Positions 18,497-25,909 of a stretch of DNA of 64,000 nucleotides are shown in pieces. Each line of letters begins with the position of its first letter. The stretch's first letter is position 1. The position numbers and the translations under genes were made by a program. The notes below the pieces were generated by a model that saw only the letters and a list, made by a program, of their open reading frames with translations, was not told the DNA's origin and ran no database searches. The stretch is taken from NCBI GenBank assembly GCA_963845675.1, contig CAWJSX010000001.1, positions 744,001 through 808,000 on the forward strand, in the 5' to 3' direction. This stretch comes from CAWJMD01 sp963845675. GTDB taxonomy: Bacteria; Actinomycetota; Actinomycetes; Actinomycetales; CAWJMD01.

Positions 18497-19309
18497 ATGC
18501 TGGTCCGCATCCGCCTCACCGTTCCCGACCGTCCGGGGTCCCTCGGCCTGGTGGCCTCGACCATCGGCGGCGCGGGCGCAGACGTCGTGCAGGTCGAGGT
18601 GCTCAGCACCGAGTCCGGACGCGCCACCGACGACGTGCACGTCACCGTCAACGACAGGGACCACCTCGAACGCGTGACCCGCGTGCTCGGGTCTCTCGCC
18701 GGGGTGTCCGTCAAGGGGGTGCTGCACGAGCCGCCTCCCGTCACCGGGCACGCCGAGCTCGAGCTCGTGGCCCGGCTGATGGCCGCCCCGACCCGCGCAC
18801 TCGCGACGCTCGTGGACGGCGTGCCGTCCGCCGTCGGTGCCGACTGGGCACTGGTCCTGGGCACCAGCGGCGGGCCGGGCCTCGACACCGTCGTGGTCGC
18901 CGGCGGCCGTGCACCGCACCCGTCCACGCTGCCTGGTCTCTCGTCCGGCCTGCCGCTGAGGTTGGGGACCCCGCGGCTGGCGCCGTCCGACGGACCGGCC
19001 TTCGGCGGGGCGGTCGTGGCTCCGCTCGGGACGGCGCCCCTGGCGTTGCTGGCTGTGCGCGAGGAGGGGCCCGCGTTCCATCGCTCGGAGATGTGGCGGC
19101 TGGCCGAGATCGGCACGATCGTCGGTCGGGTCCTCGAGGGCGTCGGCGGACCTGGTCAGCTAGCGGCCGCGGGCACCGCGGAGCGCAGGCCCCACAGCCA
19201 GAGGTGGAGCCTCCGCGTCGAGACGCAGTCGTACAGGTTGTACCGGCGGATGGAGTCGAGCACGTCCTCGGCCGCGCCGGGACGCCCCGCACGGAGCAGG
19301 TCCGTGTAG
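18497..19309 (+). CDS. ACT-domain protein (C-terminus uncertain)
   Basis: The first 75 residues form an ACT regulatory domain (VRIRLTVPDRPGSLGLVAST, then ADVVQVEVLSTE), which usually binds amino acids. The next 140 residues (ELELVARLMAAPTRALATLV, DWALVLGTSG, APLALLAVREEGPAFHRSEM) look like a GAF-type sensor. The gene may therefore be a small ligand-sensing protein. The open frame runs to 19309, but from about 19156 it covers the opposite-strand nuclease and reads as non-native sequence. One missing base near 19150 would end it at TAG 19160 as DLVS, a more credible terminus. It stands alone after a GGAGG-like site. Confidence 0.65.
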   Translation: MLVRIRLTVPDRPGSLGLVASTIGGAGADVVQVEVLSTESGRATDDVHVTVNDRDHLERVTRVLGSLAGVSVKGVLHEPPPVTGHAELELVARLMAAPTRALATLVDGVPSAVGADWALVLGTSGGPGLDTVVVAGGRAPHPSTLPGLSSGLPLRLGTPRLAPSDGPAFGGAVVAPLGTAPLALLAVREEGPAFHRSEMWRLAEIGTIVGRVLEGVGGPGQLAAAGTAERRPHSQRWSLRVETQSYRLYRRMESSTSSAAPGRPARSRSV

Positions 19310-20743
19310 CGGCTGTACTCGACGATCGACTCCCCCGCGTTCTGCACGTCGCCGGTGCGCACCTCGGCACCCATGTAGAGCGGTTCCAGCTGCTTGAGCG
19401 ACCGGGACCCGACGGACACCTGGATCGAGTCCCGGACGACGTCGAGCAGGTCGACCAGGGTGTCGCCCTCGAGGAGCTCGGCCACCTCATGCTCACGCGT
19501 GCGCATGTCGCTTCGACAGCTCGGTCAGCCGGAAGGGCTCGTACGCGGCGTAGTGGTAGATGTGCGCGTGCGGGAACCGCTGCCGCCGTTCGCGGATCAG
19601 ATCGAGGGTCTTCTCGAGGGCTCGACGCTCGCCGTCGCGCGAGTGGGCCCAGAAGCCCGTGTACCGCTCGTCGGCGTCGACGAATCCGTGCAGGTACTCG
19701 AGCGACCCGTCCGCGTCGTGGAAGGGGTCGCCCTCGATGTCGTAGTACAGGTCGCCCGGGTGGGGCGGAGGCAGCGTGACCAGCCCGGCGTCGCTGTGCA
19801 CAGTGAACTCGAGCCGCCCGGCGCGCTCCCCCGCCAGCTGTACCGCGGCCTGGGACCGCAGCTCGGCGAAGTCGGGCTCCCCCATCTCCTCCGGACGCAG
19901 GTCGTCCATGGCGTCGGCGAGAGCGTCGATAGTGGTGAGACCGGCGGCACGCAGAGGCTGGATGTGGCGGTACCGGATGCCCCACACCAGGCTCAGGTCG
20001 CGGGCCGCGGCACGTCCCGTCGCGCAGGTCGGAGACCATCGGCACTTCTTGCAGGCCCTGCGCTTGTCCGCCCAGGCCGGCTCGGGGACGGCTGCCGTCC
20101 GATCCAGTCGACGTGTCGCATCGGTCAGGGCGTCGCGGACCTGATCGACCGCGGGACCTGCCTCCTGAGAGGCGATCTCCCCGGTGCCCAGCCAGGCATG
20201 CACCTCGTCGGGTTCCGGGTAGCCCCAGCGCGTGAGCGCCTCGGCTGCGACGCCCAGCTGCAGGAGCGTGCTGTCCTTCAGGGAGTGGGCCAACCGGATC
20301 TGGAGCGGCTCGTACCGGTGGCGGCCGTCCGGTGACGTCAGGTCCGTGCCGGTCCCGGGATGGACGCGTGTCAGCACGTCGGGGTATGCCACCAGACCGC
20401 CGGCGAGCACCACACCGCCGTAGACGGCCGGTGCGCCCGCGTCGAGCGCCGCCTGGGTCGCGGCGGCAGCAGCCGTCACCTGCGCCCAGTCGGGGCCGTT
20501 GTCGCTGATCTCGACCAGGTCGACACCCATGCGGCCGCGGAGCGCGGCGACGACGTCCGCCTCGTGCTCCTTGGCGCGTTGCGAGACCAGCTCGCTCGTC
20601 GCGGTGGCCTCCGCGGCCTCCGGACGGACCAGCCCGCTCGCGGCGGCGTGGTCGAACGAGAACCGGTGGTCGCACTCGACGACGGACAGCACGTCACGGA
20701 CGGAGAGCACCCATCCGTCGTCGGTTCGTCGCACCACCCTCAC
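19156..20743 (-). CDS. TM0106 family RecB-like putative nuclease, frameshifted
   Basis: RecB/Cas4-like nuclease of the TM0106 family. The N-terminal part (VLSVRDVLSVVECDHRFSFDH) and a cysteine cluster (CKKCRWSPTC) with GVRYR-like WGIRYRHIQPLRAAGLTTID are followed by an RNase H-like exonuclease segment (DLYYDIEGDPFHD, HIYHYAAYEPFRLTELSKRH). The remainder (HEVAELLEGDTLVDLLDVVR, SIVEYSRYTDLL, YNLYDC) is in another frame, and one missing base near 19503 would join the parts. The intact product has about 529 residues. Longer actinobacterial homologues continue into a helicase module, which is absent here. GTG at 20743 starts close to the first conserved residues. Confidence 0.8.
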
Positions 20744-20880
20744 CTGTCTCGTGTCGTCGCGCCGAGGGTCCGGGCGCGTTCCGGTTCGTGACACCCGGGA
20801 CGCTACTCCCGAGGACCGACAGCGGCCTGGAGGCGCACGTCGCACGAGGTGTTGTCGGGGGACGGTGATAGGACGGACGC

Positions 20881-21249
20881 ATGAGCAGCGACCCCCTTCC
20901 CGAGCCCGACGTCGACCTCACGGCCCTGCAGCGCTGGCACGAAGCGGTCAACGCCGGGGACGTCGAGGCCGCGGCGATGCTGTGCACCGACGACGTCGCG
21001 GTCCGCGGTCCGCGGGGAGTGGGTCATGGGCGGCAGCTGGTCCGTGACTGGTTGTCGCGCAGCGGTATCCGTCTGACCCCGCTGGACCCGTTGGTTCTCT
21101 CGGACGGGCGTGTCGTCGTCCGTGAGAGGGCGCAGTGGACGACGGCCGTCAGCGAGCCGGTCGAGACGTGGTGCGTCTACGAGGTGCGCGACGGACTCGT
21201 CAGCGCGATCGCACGCTACGACGACAGGGACGAGATCCCGCGAGCCTGA
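20881..21249 (+). CDS. NTF2-fold (SnoaL-like) protein
   Basis: Protein of 122 residues with an NTF2-like fold. It begins with LTALQRWHEAVNAGDVEAAA, has GPRGVGHGRQLVRDWLSRSGI in the middle and ends with a sheet containing WCVYEVRDGLVSAIARYDD. Such proteins act as small-molecule binders or isomerase-like enzymes, and no substrate can be assigned. It is divergent from the TM0106 nuclease gene and convergent with the TerD gene. Confidence 0.78.
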   Translation: MSSDPLPEPDVDLTALQRWHEAVNAGDVEAAAMLCTDDVAVRGPRGVGHGRQLVRDWLSRSGIRLTPLDPLVLSDGRVVVRERAQWTTAVSEPVETWCVYEVRDGLVSAIARYDDRDEIPRA

Positions 21250-21252
21250 GCG

Positions 21253-21271
21253 GCTCCCGGGCCCGAGGAGC
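21253..21271. terminator. Possible bidirectional terminator
   Basis: A short palindrome with arms GCTCC and GGAGC around CGGGCCCG fills the 21-base gap between the convergent NTF2 and TerD genes. It has no T-run, so termination is plausible but weakly supported. Confidence 0.35.
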
Positions 21272-21855
21272 TACCCGACGTTGACGCCGTAGTCCTTCGC
21301 GATCCCGAGCAGCCCGGTGGCGTAGCCCTGCCCGACCGCGCGGAACTTCCACTCCCCGCCGCGCCGGTAGACCTCTCCGAAGATCATCGCCGTCTCGGTG
21401 GACGCGTCCTCGCTCAGGTCGTAGCGCGCGAGCTCCTGGTCGTTGACCGCGTTGACGACGCGGATGAAGGCGTTCACGACCTGGCCGAAGTTCTGCTGGC
21501 GGGTCGAACCCTCGTGGATCGACACGGGGACGACGATCCTCTCGACGTCGGCGGGGACGTGCTCGAGGTCCATGACGATCATCTCGTCGTCACCCTCGCC
21601 GGCGCCGTCGAGGTTGTCGCCGGTGTGCTGGAGCGAGCCGTCCGGGCTCGTGAGGTTGTTGTAGAAGACGAAGTGCGCGTCCGAGACGACCTTGCCGTTG
21701 GGCCCGCACATCAGGGCGCTCGCGTCGAGGTCGAAGTCGGCACCAGCGGTCGAGCGGACGTCCCACCCCAGGCCCACGTGGATCTTGGACAGGCCGGCGG
21801 CGCCCGCCTCCTTGCTCAGCGAGACGTTGCCGCCCTTGGCGAGGGTGACGCCCAT
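21271..21855 (-). CDS. TerD family protein
   Basis: TerD-domain protein of 194 residues, a calcium-binding family linked to tellurite and general stress responses. Typical features are MGVTLAKGGNVSLSKEAG, the acidic metal-site motif ADFDLDASALM, DDEMIVMDLEHVP and the C-terminal RAVGQGYATGLLGIAKDYGV. The length matches single-domain TerD/TerE. No terB, terC or terZ neighbours are seen, so it stands apart from a full ter operon. Confidence 0.92.
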   Translation of the reverse strand: MGVTLAKGGNVSLSKEAGAAGLSKIHVGLGWDVRSTAGADFDLDASALMCGPNGKVVSDAHFVFYNNLTSPDGSLQHTGDNLDGAGEGDDEMIVMDLEHVPADVERIVVPVSIHEGSTRQQNFGQVVNAFIRVVNAVNDQELARYDLSEDASTETAMIFGEVYRRGGEWKFRAVGQGYATGLLGIAKDYGVNVG

Positions 21856-21897
21856 GGTGACTCCCCTTCGTTCGTCGACGATCGGCTGATTGCGACC

Positions 21898-23397
21898 CTA
21901 CCCAGGCCGCTCGGCCCCTGTGCGCGAGATCTCCGGGTGCGACGCGCCGTCGGTTCGTCGTCTTCCCACCACGAGCTCCACCAGCGCGAAGACCAGTGCC
22001 ACGCCGACCAGCCCCGTTGCCACCCGGAGCCCCATCGTCACCGCGGCCTCGTACCCGCCCTCGCTGCGGACACCGGCGAAGAACACCGCCCCGACGAGGG
22101 CGATGCCGGCCGCGGTGCCGATCCGCTGACCGGTCTGCAGCACGCCGCCCGCCGTCCCGGCACGGTGCACCGGCACGTCCGCCAGGGTCAGCGTGATGTT
22201 CGGCGAGATCACGAGCCCGCTGCCGAGTCCGGCGAGCAGCAGAGGCAGCGCGGCCCACCAGCCGACGGAGCGTCCGTCGGCCACGCCCACCACGACGTCG
22301 GTGACCACCAGGCCGATGACCACCACGACGAGTCCGACGGTCACGAGCGGACGACCGAAGCGCGTGACCACCCGTCCGCCGATGGCCGACGTGACGGCGG
22401 AGCCGGCGGCGAACGGGGTCAGCGCGAGGCCGGCCAGCAGGGGCGAGTAGCCGAGCCCGTTCTGGAGGTACAGCGCCAGCACGAAGAAGATGCCGGTGAA
22501 GCCGGAGAAGTAGAGCGTGCCCACGGCGGCACCCGTGCTGTAGCCGGGCAGGGTGAACAGCCGCAGGTCGACGAGCGGCGTGTGTCCGCGGGCGGAGTAC
22601 CGACGCTCCCACCACACCCATCCCGCGCCGATGCCGACGCCGAGGACGCCCAGCACCCAGCCGGTCCCGCCGAGGCGGTCCGACTCCACCAGCGGCAGGA
22701 GCAGTGCCAGCAGCGCAGCCGCGAGCAGCAGGACGCCGACCGGGTCCAGGTCGTCCCGTTCCCGCGCCCGTCGATCTCGGGGTGCGGGGAGCCATCGCAT
22801 CGCGAGCAGGACGGCGGCCAGCCCGATCGGGAGGTTGACGAAGAAGATCCAGCGCCAGCCGTCGTCCGCGCCGAGGAGCCGGATGATCAGGCCCCCGGTG
22901 ATCGGGCCGACCGCTGTCGAGATGCCGATCGTCGCCCCGAGCAAGCCGAACGCCTTGCCGCGCTCGGCGCCCGAGAAGAGCTCCTGGATCAGGCCGCTCA
23001 CCTGCGGGTTGAGCAGCCCGCCGCCGACGCCCTGGACCAGGCGGGCCACCACCAGGACCCACGCCGCCGGCGCCAGTCCGGCAGCGAGGCTGGCCACCGT
23101 GAACAGCACGACCCCGAGCATGAACATGCGGCGGCGGCCGAGCGCGTCGCCCAGTCGCCCGGCCGGTACGAGGACCAGGCCGAACGTCAGGGCGTAGCCG
23201 GAGACGATCCACTGCAGGTCGCTCGGCGAGGCGTCGACGCCCTGCTGGATCGACGGGAGCGCGACGTTGACGATGCTGACGTCGAGCAGGGTCATGAACC
23301 CTGCGACCAGGCAGACGCTCAGGGCGCGCCAGCGCCGGGGGTCGGGCTCCGTCAGGCCCGCGGGCGCGTTCGGCTGCGGGACGGGCTGGTCGACCAC
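21898..23397 (-). CDS. MFS transporter, DHA2 (EmrB/QacA-like) family
   Basis: Proton-driven multidrug exporter with about 14 membrane helices in 499 residues. The first helix carries the DHA2 signature LDVSIVNVALPSIQQ, then GRLGDALGRRRMF (the MFS loop 2-3 motif) and ARLVQGVGGGLLNPQ. GGVLQTGQRIGTAAGIAL is the usual late-helix segment. GTG at 23397 was preferred because GGAGG lies eight bases upstream; the open frame extends further upstream through repeat-containing DNA without a credible start. It is transcribed away from the PPOX gene and no regulator is adjacent. Confidence 0.9.
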   Translation of the reverse strand: MVDQPVPQPNAPAGLTEPDPRRWRALSVCLVAGFMTLLDVSIVNVALPSIQQGVDASPSDLQWIVSGYALTFGLVLVPAGRLGDALGRRRMFMLGVVLFTVASLAAGLAPAAWVLVVARLVQGVGGGLLNPQVSGLIQELFSGAERGKAFGLLGATIGISTAVGPITGGLIIRLLGADDGWRWIFFVNLPIGLAAVLLAMRWLPAPRDRRARERDDLDPVGVLLLAAALLALLLPLVESDRLGGTGWVLGVLGVGIGAGWVWWERRYSARGHTPLVDLRLFTLPGYSTGAAVGTLYFSGFTGIFFVLALYLQNGLGYSPLLAGLALTPFAAGSAVTSAIGGRVVTRFGRPLVTVGLVVVVIGLVVTDVVVGVADGRSVGWWAALPLLLAGLGSGLVISPNITLTLADVPVHRAGTAGGVLQTGQRIGTAAGIALVGAVFFAGVRSEGGYEAAVTMGLRVATGLVGVALVFALVELVVGRRRTDGASHPEISRTGAERPG

Positions 23398-23520
23398 GAC
23401 CCCATCCTCCACCGGTGCGGGGCGGGGCCGGGTTCGGGATCCGCCGTGAGCGACCAGTGTCGCCGACCCCTGGTGGGGGCGCACCCTGGGGTGACCACCC
23501 GCAAACGCCCCCGTCCCGTC

Positions 23521-23580
23521 TCCCGCGCCTGGGCGTGTTTCCGTGCTGGGCGGAGCACTGAGCACCGGAAGCACGCCCCG
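23521..23580 (+). repeat. Dispersed palindromic repeat, copy B
   Basis: Hairpin arms at 23531-23547 (GGGCGTGTTTCCGTGCT) and 23561-23578 pair with one bulge. The sequence matches copies A and C in orientation and in both arms. It lies upstream of the PPOX gene, where it would fall in the leader or promoter region. Confidence 0.7.
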
Positions 23581-23623
23581 ACGGGTGGGCCGTGGTCGGG
23601 GCTACCAGAGAGAGGAGCCGGAC

Positions 23624-24050
23624 ATGAGCGCCTTCACCGACACCGAGCTGCAGTACCTGCGCACGCAGAAGCTGGGACGGCTGGCCACGGTCGGTCCGGA
23701 CGGGATGCCGCACGTGGTCCCGTTGCTGTTCCGGCACGATCGCCGAGACCGACACGATGGTGATCGGGTCGGTCTCCGACATGGCGTCCAGCAAGAAGTT
23801 CCGGGACATCGACCGGACGGGGAAGGCGACGCTGCTCATCGACGACCTCGCCAGCACCACTCCGTGGAGACCGCGTGGGATCGAGGTCCGCGGCAGGGCG
23901 CTGGCGGTGGCGTCTGGGGGCACCGAGGTCGGCCACCGGTTGAAGGTCCCGTTCGAGATGGACGACGCCTACCTGCGCATCGAGCCGCAGCGGATCGTGT
24001 CGTGGGGTCTGGAGAGCGACGAGCGGCGACCGACGGCCCGCACCGTGTGA
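23624..24050 (+). CDS. PPOX-class (Rv1155-type) flavin/F420-dependent oxidoreductase, frameshifted
   Basis: Split-barrel protein of the pyridoxamine-phosphate-oxidase family; actinobacterial members of this type often use F420. The N-terminus FTDTELQYLRTQKLGRLATV and GMPHVVPLLFRHD is followed, in another frame, by AETDTMVIGSVSDMASSKKF, RDIDRTGKATLLIDDLAS and PWRPRGIEVRGRALAV. One extra base near 23741 explains the break. The intact product would be about 141 residues. AGAGGAG precedes the ATG. The gene is bracketed by two same-orientation repeat copies (23521 and 24078). Confidence 0.8.
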
Positions 24051-24077
24051 CCCGCCCCCGGCCCTCCCACCTCTCGT

Positions 24078-24138
24078 CCTCGCGTTCGGGCGTGTTTTCG
24101 GTCTGCTGGGCTCCGCCCAGGACCGGGATCACGCCCCA
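24078..24138 (+). repeat. Dispersed palindromic repeat, copy C
   Basis: Outer arms 24088-24103 (GGGCGTGTTTTCGGTC) and 24121-24136 (GACCGGGATCACGCCC), with an inner CTGGGC/GCCCAG stem, form a long hairpin 27 bases after the PPOX stop. It shares both arms and the CTCGCG flank with copies A and B, and may serve as the PPOX terminator. Confidence 0.7.
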
Positions 24139-24239
24139 GCGCAAGCTGTCGACGGGCCCCTGGCGCGCGATCTTGCGAGAATGAGGAGCAGGTCGCCCGC
24201 GCACTCGGCCGGGCGCGTGACCGAGAGGGGACCAGGGCG

Positions 24240-24650
24240 ATGAGCGATCACGGAGGCGAGCCGTACGTCGTGGACATCGAGAAGGCCACTCTCGACAACG
24301 ACACGTTCCGGACGACGCTGTGGACGGGGAAGCACCTGCAGCTGACCGTCATGAGCATCAAGCCCGGTGACGACATCGGCCTGGAGGTCCATCGGGACAA
24401 CGACCAGTTCCTGCGCGTCGAGTCCGGCAGGGGCCGGTGCCAGATGGGGCTGTCGAAGGACGACCTGGACTTCGACGCGGACGTGCAGGACGACTCCGTG
24501 ATCCTGGTCCCGGCGGGCACCTGGCACAACGTCGCGAACACGGGCGACACGGACCTCAAGGTGTACGCCCTCTACGGCCCTCCGGACCACCTCCCGGGCA
24601 CCGTCCACGCCACGCACCGGGCTGCCGAGGAAGACCCCGACGAGCACTGA
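24240..24650 (+). CDS. Cupin-domain protein
   Basis: Single-domain cupin of 136 residues. Motif 1 appears in SIKPGDDIGLEVHRDNDQFLRVESG (one His, Asp/Gln in place of the second His and Glu region) and motif 2 in ILVPAGTWHNVANTGDTDLKVY, with the metal-ligand His. It is the type often annotated as a cupin or mannose-6-phosphate-isomerase-like protein. Enzymatic role unknown. It is 74 bases upstream of the GyrI-like gene on the same strand. Confidence 0.87.
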   Translation: MSDHGGEPYVVDIEKATLDNDTFRTTLWTGKHLQLTVMSIKPGDDIGLEVHRDNDQFLRVESGRGRCQMGLSKDDLDFDADVQDDSVILVPAGTWHNVANTGDTDLKVYALYGPPDHLPGTVHATHRAAEEDPDEH

Positions 24651-24724
24651 GGCGCCACACTTCGGATCATGCGGGTGACGTTCGTCCCTGGCCCGCTCCG
24701 GCACGCGCGAGCACGCTCGGGTCC

Positions 24725-25213
24725 ATGAACTCCTTCGCGCCTGAGATCGTCGACCTCGATGAGCAGGAGACCCTCGCCGTCCGCGGCGACGTCCCCGTCG
24801 CCCAGATGTCGGACTTCTTCGGTCATGCCTTCGGTGCTGTGATGGCTGCCGTCCAGCAGGCCGAGGTCGACGTCGTCGGACCTCCGTTCGGCTACTACCC
24901 CGTCACACCGACCGACACGGTCGTCATCGAAGCGGGCATGCCCGTCGCGGCGGCCACGACGGCCTCCGGAGAGGTGCACCGCCTGGTGCTCCCCGGCGGT
25001 CGCGCCGTCGTCGCCCTCCATGTCGGTCCGTTCGACACCCTCGAGAGGACCTACGGCGAGCTGGAGGCGTGGATGAAGGAGCACGACCTCGAGCCCGCGA
25101 CGGGGATGTGGGAGCGCTACCTGTCAGACATGGAGGTCGACACCGACCCGGCGACCTGGCGTACCCAGATCGTGTGGCCGGTCACTGGCGAGACGGACGG
25201 CGCGCCCGACTGA
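24725..25213 (+). CDS. GyrI-like small-molecule-binding protein
   Basis: 162-residue protein with the GyrI-like/AraC effector-binding fold: EIVDLDEQETLAVRGDVPVA at the start, GPPFGYYPVTPTDTVVIEAG in the middle, and GGRAVVALHVGPFDTLERTYGELEAW near the end. Stand-alone proteins of this fold bind hydrophobic or cationic ligands. There is no DNA-binding domain. Its last 32 bases overlap the convergent DUF1801 gene. Confidence 0.82.
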   Translation: MNSFAPEIVDLDEQETLAVRGDVPVAQMSDFFGHAFGAVMAAVQQAEVDVVGPPFGYYPVTPTDTVVIEAGMPVAAATTASGEVHRLVLPGGRAVVALHVGPFDTLERTYGELEAWMKEHDLEPATGMWERYLSDMEVDTDPATWRTQIVWPVTGETDGAPD

Positions 25214-25595
25214 GCGTGCGCCAGCCGCCGGCGCGGTTGTCGGCGATGACCACCGTGAACATCTCCACGAGCGCGTCCTCGTCCACCTGCTCACCCTCGC
25301 GGATCGCGACGGTGCACCCGGTCGCGTTGTCGTAGCCGCCGGTGATGATGCCGCGCGGGTCCGGCGCCAGACCGCCGTCGTAGATGAACACGTTGACGTG
25401 GTCCTTCGCCGCGAGAAGGGCACAGACGTTGCCCTGCAGGACGAAGTACGGCTGGACGGTCCGCTTGATCGTCTCCTCGACGGCGGGGTCCGCGCTGTGG
25501 ACGAGGTCACGCACCCGCTGGCAGATCGCCTGCTGCCATGAGGGCAGGGCGTCGATGTAGTCGTCGACACGAGGGTCGGTCTCGTAGTTGCTCAT
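25182..25595 (-). CDS. DUF1801 domain-containing protein
   Basis: Protein of 137 residues of the DUF1801 (YdhG-like) family, function unknown. Core segments are VDDYIDALPSWQQAICQRVR, DPAVEETIKRTVQPYFVLQG and the C-terminal VDEDALVEMFTVVIADNRAG. ATG at 25595 was chosen because the 74 codons farther upstream in the same frame consist largely of the 42-bp tandem repeat. If translation started farther upstream it would add several copies of a 14-residue unit (GGSWTADRPLSAVP), which is unlikely. Confidence 0.82.
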   Translation of the reverse strand: MSNYETDPRVDDYIDALPSWQQAICQRVRDLVHSADPAVEETIKRTVQPYFVLQGNVCALLAAKDHVNVFIYDGGLAPDPRGIITGGYDNATGCTVAIREGEQVDEDALVEMFTVVIADNRAGGWRTLSRARRPSRQ

Positions 25596-25652
25596 CCGTG
25601 TCCCGGCGTCGTGAGATCCCGTAGTCGCCCATCGAACCACTGGGTAGCACCC

Positions 25653-25800
25653 CGCAGATAGTGGCCGATCCGCGGTCCAGGACCCCCCGGGAACCGCAGA
25701 TAGTGGCCGATCCGCGGTCCAGGACCCCCCGGGAACCGCAGATAGTGGCCGATCCGCGGTCCAGGACCCCCCGGGAACCGCAGATAGTGGCCGATCTGCG
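25653..25800. repeat. 42-bp tandem repeat (minisatellite), 3.5 copies
   Basis: Units begin at 25653, 25695, 25737 and 25779. The first three are identical at 42 bases and the fourth stops after about 22. Each unit starts CGCAGATAGTGGCCGAT, and the last ends ATCTGCG, forming an inverted repeat with its own start. Each unit also holds a C6 run followed by GGGAA. The array fills most of the gene-free stretch 25596-25909 upstream of DUF1801. Confidence 0.9.
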
Positions 25801-25831
25801 AGTGGAGACGGCAGCAAGGACTGAGACGGAT

Positions 25832-25879
25832 CTCGAGCCGGTGCGGGCCCCTCTCCCCAGGGGTCCGCACCGGCTCGAG
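25832..25879 (-). terminator. Strong hairpin terminator downstream of subtilase gene
   Basis: Perfect 15-base arms (25832-25846, CTCGAGCCGGTGCGG, and 25865-25879) enclose an inner stem CCCCT/AGGGG. The hairpin sits 30 bases after the end of the minus-strand subtilase gene and separates it from the repeat array and the DUF1801 gene. There is no clear U-tract, as is common in high-GC actinobacteria. Confidence 0.75.
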
Positions 25880-25909
25880 TGCTCGGTGGCTGCTCTGCGC
25901 AGCGAGCTG

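Noticed and set aside
16322..19081. A 919-residue minus-strand open frame opposite DUF4407 and ACT genes
   Set aside because: It reads as low-complexity shadow sequence. The plus strand carries membrane helices, coiled coils and an ACT domain.
25653..25800. CRISPR array
   Set aside because: The units are directly contiguous with no unique spacers, and no cas genes are nearby.
25596..25817. Repeat-encoded N-terminal extension of the DUF1801 protein
   Set aside because: The ATG at 25595 gives the normal family start. The extension is a short-period repeat without similarity to the family.
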